A stretch of 64,000 bases of DNA, taken from contig NC_064839.1 in NCBI RefSeq assembly GCF_024166365.1, positions 34,360,378-34,424,377 of the forward strand. The letters are read 5' to 3'. The position numbers and the translations under genes were made by a program. Below the pieces are notes generated by a model. It was not told where the DNA came from. It was given only the letters and a program-made list of their open reading frames with translations, and ran no database searches. Below are positions 59,470 to 64,000 of the stretch, piece by piece. The DNA comes from Elephas maximus indicus (Eukaryota > Chordata > Mammalia > Proboscidea > Elephantidae). The first letter of the stretch is position 1. Every line of letters starts with the position of its first letter.

Positions 59470-62400
59470 TCACCAGAGCCACAGGATGAGGACTGGGAAG
59501 GCAGCAACCACTGTGAGGCTGGGGGCCATGTGGGGCGAGGATTTTGAGAGTGACTGCTTAGATGATAACTTGCGTGTCCAATGTATTGTAGTCATAAGTG
59601 GTTTCTGGTCTGGAACCAGATCTTGTCTCTGGTGCAGATTTGAGAGGACAGAGCGGCAGAAGCTGCCCAGCTGCTCATCCGGAAACTCATTCTCCAGGGG
59701 GCTTTGCCACTTATATTCCTCCCGTACCTGGAGGGGGCAGTCGGTGGTCAGCAGCTCCCATAGCTCTGCTGCCTGCACCTGCTCCAACCGCTGAGCTACC
59801 CTTTTGCCCAGCCCAGGATACCTGTTCCACCTGTCTGAAGACCCGCAGCAGATTTCCACGGAGGACACTCTGAAGTTCCTCTTCACTCCAGCCACGTCTC
59901 AGCAGTTCCTCTATCAGCACCGGGTATGTGGACACATCCTCCAGCCCCTGAGGGAAACTGTCAGGCCAGCCGTCAGCCCTGGTCCCCTGTCCAGCCTGAC
60001 CCAGAACCATAGCAATATGTGCCTAGGGCCACTGAACCCCGGCCTTGGTCAGAATAGGAAATGGAGACTTGGAGGGAGTTAAGTGATTCACTCTGCTCTT
60101 CATCCTTCAGAAGGAGACCTCGAAACCTCCCTGAATATTTGTCAAAACTCACTGAATTGCACAATTAAGATCTATGCCTTTCACTGAATGTGAATTTTTC
60201 CTCCATTAAGAAGAAGAAGAAAAGCTTCTTAAGAACTGGGCTGATCGCTGCATGCACAGGCCCGGCTGCAGGTAGGGCAGATGCTCAGCCCACAAAGACT
60301 TGCTGATAGTCTGCTTGGAGAGAGTGGGTCCACTGGGGGTGGCTGCATGTGCTGGGCAAATGAACCCTGTCTGGTAGCAATGGGGACTCAGGGCTCAGCC
60401 AAATATAATGACCTGGCATGGGGCCACTGGGCCACAGAAGGGACAGGGAGAGCCCAGGATACTGACCCTGGGAGTGGGGAGATGCCAGGTGGGCCAGCAG
60501 ACTTGAGGCTGTGACCAAGGCCTAAAGGTTATAAAGACACAGTATGGGGGCATGGTGACTGTGAAGGCCCACGGCTGCACACCCAGCCCAGACAAACCAC
60601 AGGGAAGCACTCACTGGCCAGCCCCATCATAATCACTACCAATCCCGATGAACTTGGATCCAATGACTGTCCTGATGTGGTCGAAGTGATCTGGGGGGAT
60701 GAAAAGTCAGCAGTGTGGGGCTTTCAGGGCAAGGCTGGGGTGGAAACTGTGCTCGACTCTTCAGATTCCCTTTCTTGCAGCCCGTAGGCCATGCAGGCCA
60801 AGCCCTTCCTGGCCTGGCACCCAGTGTGATAACCTGAGGGCCCTGAGGTCTGACCTAAACTAATCCCAGCTGGCTGTAGATTAGAATTCAGGTTTGGAGT
60901 GGACCCCAGAGCCATGCCTATGGGCCATTCCCTGTCCAGGATTCACCCTTTCTCCAGCCCTCTTGAGAACCTCATACGGGCCCCTCTCCGGGGATACAGA
61001 GAATAAGAGATGGACAAAGTGTGCAACTGATAAAGACCCCTAGAGACCTGCCCGTGTCTCTAGGCTGCCCTGTCCCTTTGGTGGAGGCAGGGACAGGGCA
61101 CTTTGGGAGCCCCTCCAGAAGAGCAAGTGGTTAGCATGTGGCATCTACATATCACTGTCTCTCTTACATACATCAGTATCACAGTACTAACTTGGTGGCC
61201 CTAAAGTTCTGTGTACTGTCCATCAATTGACTTTTGGGAGTTGTGTCTATTGCCCATGGGTGGGTCAAACTACTGGGGCAGTCCTGAGGTCCCCAAAGCT
61301 TCAGGTCCAAGTCAGAGCTGTTCAGAGAGCCCAGGACGAGGCTCACCTGCCACGGTGGACACGTTGGCTAACAGGTTGCACTGTAATACCCCCATGGACA
61401 AGGACACCATCACGATGCCACCATTCTTCTTCTGCAGAGGTGGACAAATGGACACTTAGCTTGGCTCCCCTCTGAGCCCCGGGGAGGAGGGTGTTCAGCC
61501 CTGACCTTGTGGGTCAGAGGAGTCTTCACTCCTTATCCTGGTTTGTGTGAATGGAGAAGTCTCAGCCCTGGTTTGGGTGGTGGTGTCTTGGTGCCAGGTT
61601 TGAGAGTATTTACCACTTCGAATCCCTGGGTTCAAGAGTTCAGAGGCTGTGGACTGTGGTTTTGCAGGGCAAAAGGTGTTCAGGTTCAGGTTTGAAAAAT
61701 ATGAGGGGGCAGGGGCTCAGGTTCCAGGCCTCCTTGCTTTAGGTTCGAGGGCCAGGGCAATCTCTCACCAGAAGCTGCAGGATGTTATCAGGAACATTCC
61801 GAATGTTCTTGCACACACTCCGGGCAGCTGAGTGGGAGAAGATCACAGGAGCCCGTGATACTTCCAGTGCCCGCTGCGCCACAGCATCCGAGACGTGGGA
61901 CAAGTCTACCATCATGCCCAGGCGGTTCATTTCTGCCACCACCTTCTGCAGGGACAGGTTGGGGGAAGGCCTCAGGGGTGCACGTGTGCACATATCTGTA
62001 GGGAACAGGTAGGTTGTGTGTGCTCGTGTAGGGCAGTGTATGGAACCAGGATCCTCACCTCACCAAAGCTGGTCAGTCCGCTGACATTGTTGTAGAAGGG
62101 GTGGATGCCCTTAGTTGAGCTCTCTGCCCTGCAGGATGGCCAGGATGCGGTCTGACTAATGGCCACACCCTGGCCACAAGAGCCTTAGAAGCCCTGCTGG
62201 ACTCTCTATCCTGCAAGCTCTTGGAGCAAGAGCAGGAACCCAGGCTGGGCTGTGCCTAGCATTTTGAAGGTCCCTGCTAAGGATGCAGTCTCACTGTGGA
62301 GACCCCAGCTCCCCTCCTCACTCCAGGGTGAGTGCCGTATCCTAGGGAGGAACCTTGACCTGAGCCCTCGGTGCGACCTCGGGCAGATTCCTGCCGCAGT

Positions 62401-63954
62401 GGGTTCACGTCAACAGCACTGTGCTTACCAGGGGGTGTTGCAAGTGTGGGTGAGTGTCAGGTAGCGCACTCCCAGCACATAGAAGGTACGCAAGACGGAA
62501 AGGCTACTGTCCAGTGAATGGCCACCCTCCACACCAATAAGACAGGCCAGCTTGTGGGTGTTGTTCAGAGCTGGGGACAGGTAGGTGAGTTGATCACTTT
62601 CATGGGCTGCAGTAGCTCAGTCAAGTCCCTAACACCCCCCAGTAGCCTGCCTACCTTTAGCAGAGGTCACAAGCTCCAGCTCAGAATAGGAGGCACACAT
62701 GCGGTGGATGAGGTCAATCTGCTCCAGGGTGAGGCGCACGGCATCCCGTCCTTGGGTCTGGCATGGGACGTAGGCTGACCAGAACTAGGGGAAGGCTAGG
62801 AGTGGGCATGGGCAAGAGGAGCTGCCTTGGAGCTCCCTGGGCTTCTCAGAGCCTCCATAGCTGGCACAGCACCCAGTGGGCCCAGAGGCCATGAGTGAAG
62901 TGCTGCTTGTTCTGCGGTACCTTGATGCCCACCAAGCTGGCTCACTCTAGCCTGAGCAACCCCCAGCATCCATGTCATGGCACGTTTTGTGTTGCTATGG
63001 TAACTGAGGAAACCCTAGTGGTGTAGTGGTTAAGTGCTATGGCTGCTAACCAAAAGGTTGGCAGTTCGAATCCACCAGGCGCTCCTTGGAAACTCTATGG
63101 GGCAGTTCTACTCTGTCCTATAGACTGTGAGTCAGAATCGACTCCGTGGCAACAGGTTTTCTTTTTTTTTGGTTTTATGGTAACTGAGTTCCCATGTCAT
63201 TAACCTGTTATAGTCTCTGGAGCTCCTGAACTCCCCATCATACCCCAGCAGCCATGTCATGGCACCCTGAGTGTCCCTGTAGTACCTGGGCACCCACGAG
63301 GCCGTCTCTAAGCCTGTCCAGACTGGTCTGGCCATGGCTGAAATTGCGCAGGTTAACATCCTGTAGCCTGTTCTGGTAAAGTTTCCTCAGGATCAGGGGC
63401 AGGTCGTTGTGGCTGGAGGGATGTCAAGGCAGGATCAGGTTAGAGACACGTGGGTGGGCCTCTTAGGACTCCAGGTCAGGTATAACATGTCTCAAGGACT
63501 GGGCCTGTCTGGAACTCACTCCACACTGTCACACAGACTATGCACACCCCTTGAGGCCCAACCAGGGGTAGGGGGAAGAATTCCTCCAGTAAGTGGGTGA
63601 CAGAGGAAAGGGTGATGGGAGAGAGAGGGCACCCAGGGGTGGTATGGGGGAGGAGGAGTCACTAGCCCTGCATGCTCAGGGCCCCTTCTCTTGCCCAGGG
63701 GTGCATTCAACCCCCATCTATGGCCGTACCACACCTACGCACCCATCCACAAGTGGGAAGGCCCGCATCAGAGCCTGTGCCCGTTCTCGAAGGCCGGGGA
63801 CACTGGGGGAGACTGGAGGCATGGTTGGGACACTGGGGGCGCCCGGCAGGGTCTGGGCGCAGGTTATGGGTGTAGGAGGTGACGACAGCAACAGTAGGAG
63901 CAGCAGACACATCCCTTCAAAGGCGCGGGGCCCTTTGAGGCCCCTGGGCTGCAT
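59470..63954 (-). CDS. DPEP2: DPEP2, dipeptidase 2 (GPI-anchored membrane dipeptidase), 10 exons
   Basis: Zinc dipeptidase; family members hydrolyse dipeptides and leukotriene D4. Exons: 63954-63743, 63412-63286, 62784-62655, 62570-62429, 62128-62059, 61945-61769, 61431-61347, 60690-60615, 59957-59822, 59727-59470. These give 1413 nt, or 470 aa, all GT-AG with the same phases as DPEP3. Leader [20 protein letters not shown]. The metal ligands are [18 protein letters not shown] (His kept, unlike DPEP3) and FSHSAARSV, so catalysis should be possible. DPEP2-specific stretches are [15 protein letters not shown] and [20 protein letters not shown] before the GPI-type end. AATAAA lies at 59377-59382. 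Exon 7 resembles DPEP3 more than expected. Non-coding upstream exons, if any, lie beyond the right edge. Confidence 0.95.
63010..63175 (+). mobile_element. AfroSINE in DPEP2 intron 2, with 13-bp target-site duplication
   Basis: GAAACCCTAGTGGTGTAGTG through CTCCTTGGAAACTCTATGGG to the GTGGCAACAGGTTTTC tail and a T-run. TATGGTAACTGAG flanks both ends (about 62996-63009 and 63175-63187) without mismatch, so it is a young copy. Confidence 0.93.
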
Positions 63955-64000
63955 GATGCACAGGGCCTGGCAGCCAGGCGAGGGGCCCTGTCACTGGAGC

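Noticed and set aside
52570-63954. The two dipeptidase genes as a new lineage-specific duplication of DPEP3
   Set aside because: The right-hand copy has DPEP2-specific sequence (DLSHVSD, KWQSPLE, SSPHMAP) and the order matches human DPEP3-DPEP2, so this is the old shared tandem pair.

Overview
This window is mammalian nuclear DNA from an afrotherian, most likely an elephant or another paenungulate. At least a dozen tRNA-derived SINE copies of the Afrotheria type (AfroSINE/AFRO_LA-like) are scattered through it, several with intact target-site duplications. An RTE-clade LINE at 18.1-18.76 kb ends in the same 3' tail. The gene order is that of human 16q22.1: PSKH1 (+), CTRL (-), PSMB10 (-), LCAT (-), SLC12A4 (-), DPEP3 (-), DPEP2 (-). 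Gene identities come from recalled human protein sequences. Exon ends come from GT/AG sites, reading phase and total length. No database search was run.

Layout: 1-8.8 kb is the last intron of PSKH1, with a degraded antisense L1 at its left end. 8.77-10.97 kb is the last PSKH1 coding exon and its 3' UTR. 11.2-13.3 kb is CTRL, a chymotrypsin-like protease gene that is clearly a pseudogene here and carries an internal duplication of its last exon. 15.2-17.7 kb is an intact PSMB10 (immunoproteasome subunit beta-2i) with two ISRE-like sites upstream. 19.3-22.4 kb is an intact LCAT, whose stop codon overlaps its poly(A) signal. 22.7-45.6 kb is an intact 24-exon SLC12A4 (KCC1), plus a candidate alternative first exon near 39.8 kb. 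45.8-52.4 kb is a repeat-rich spacer holding SINEs, L1 pieces and LTR fossils. 52.5-56.7 kb is DPEP3 and 59.4-63.95 kb is DPEP2, tandem paralogues with alignable introns and 3' ends.

PSMB10, LCAT, SLC12A4, DPEP3 and DPEP2 are all read from the minus strand in closely packed series. About 0.24 kb separates the SLC12A4 poly(A) signal from the LCAT start codon. The products act in different places (antigen processing, plasma HDL cholesterol esterification, K-Cl cotransport, membrane dipeptidases), so the cluster is conserved synteny and not an operon. The most interesting signals are the multiply damaged CTRL with its exon duplication, the candidate second promoter and first exon of SLC12A4, and the apparent homogenisation of one exon between DPEP2 and DPEP3. 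I found no CRISPR array, phage or new multi-gene system.
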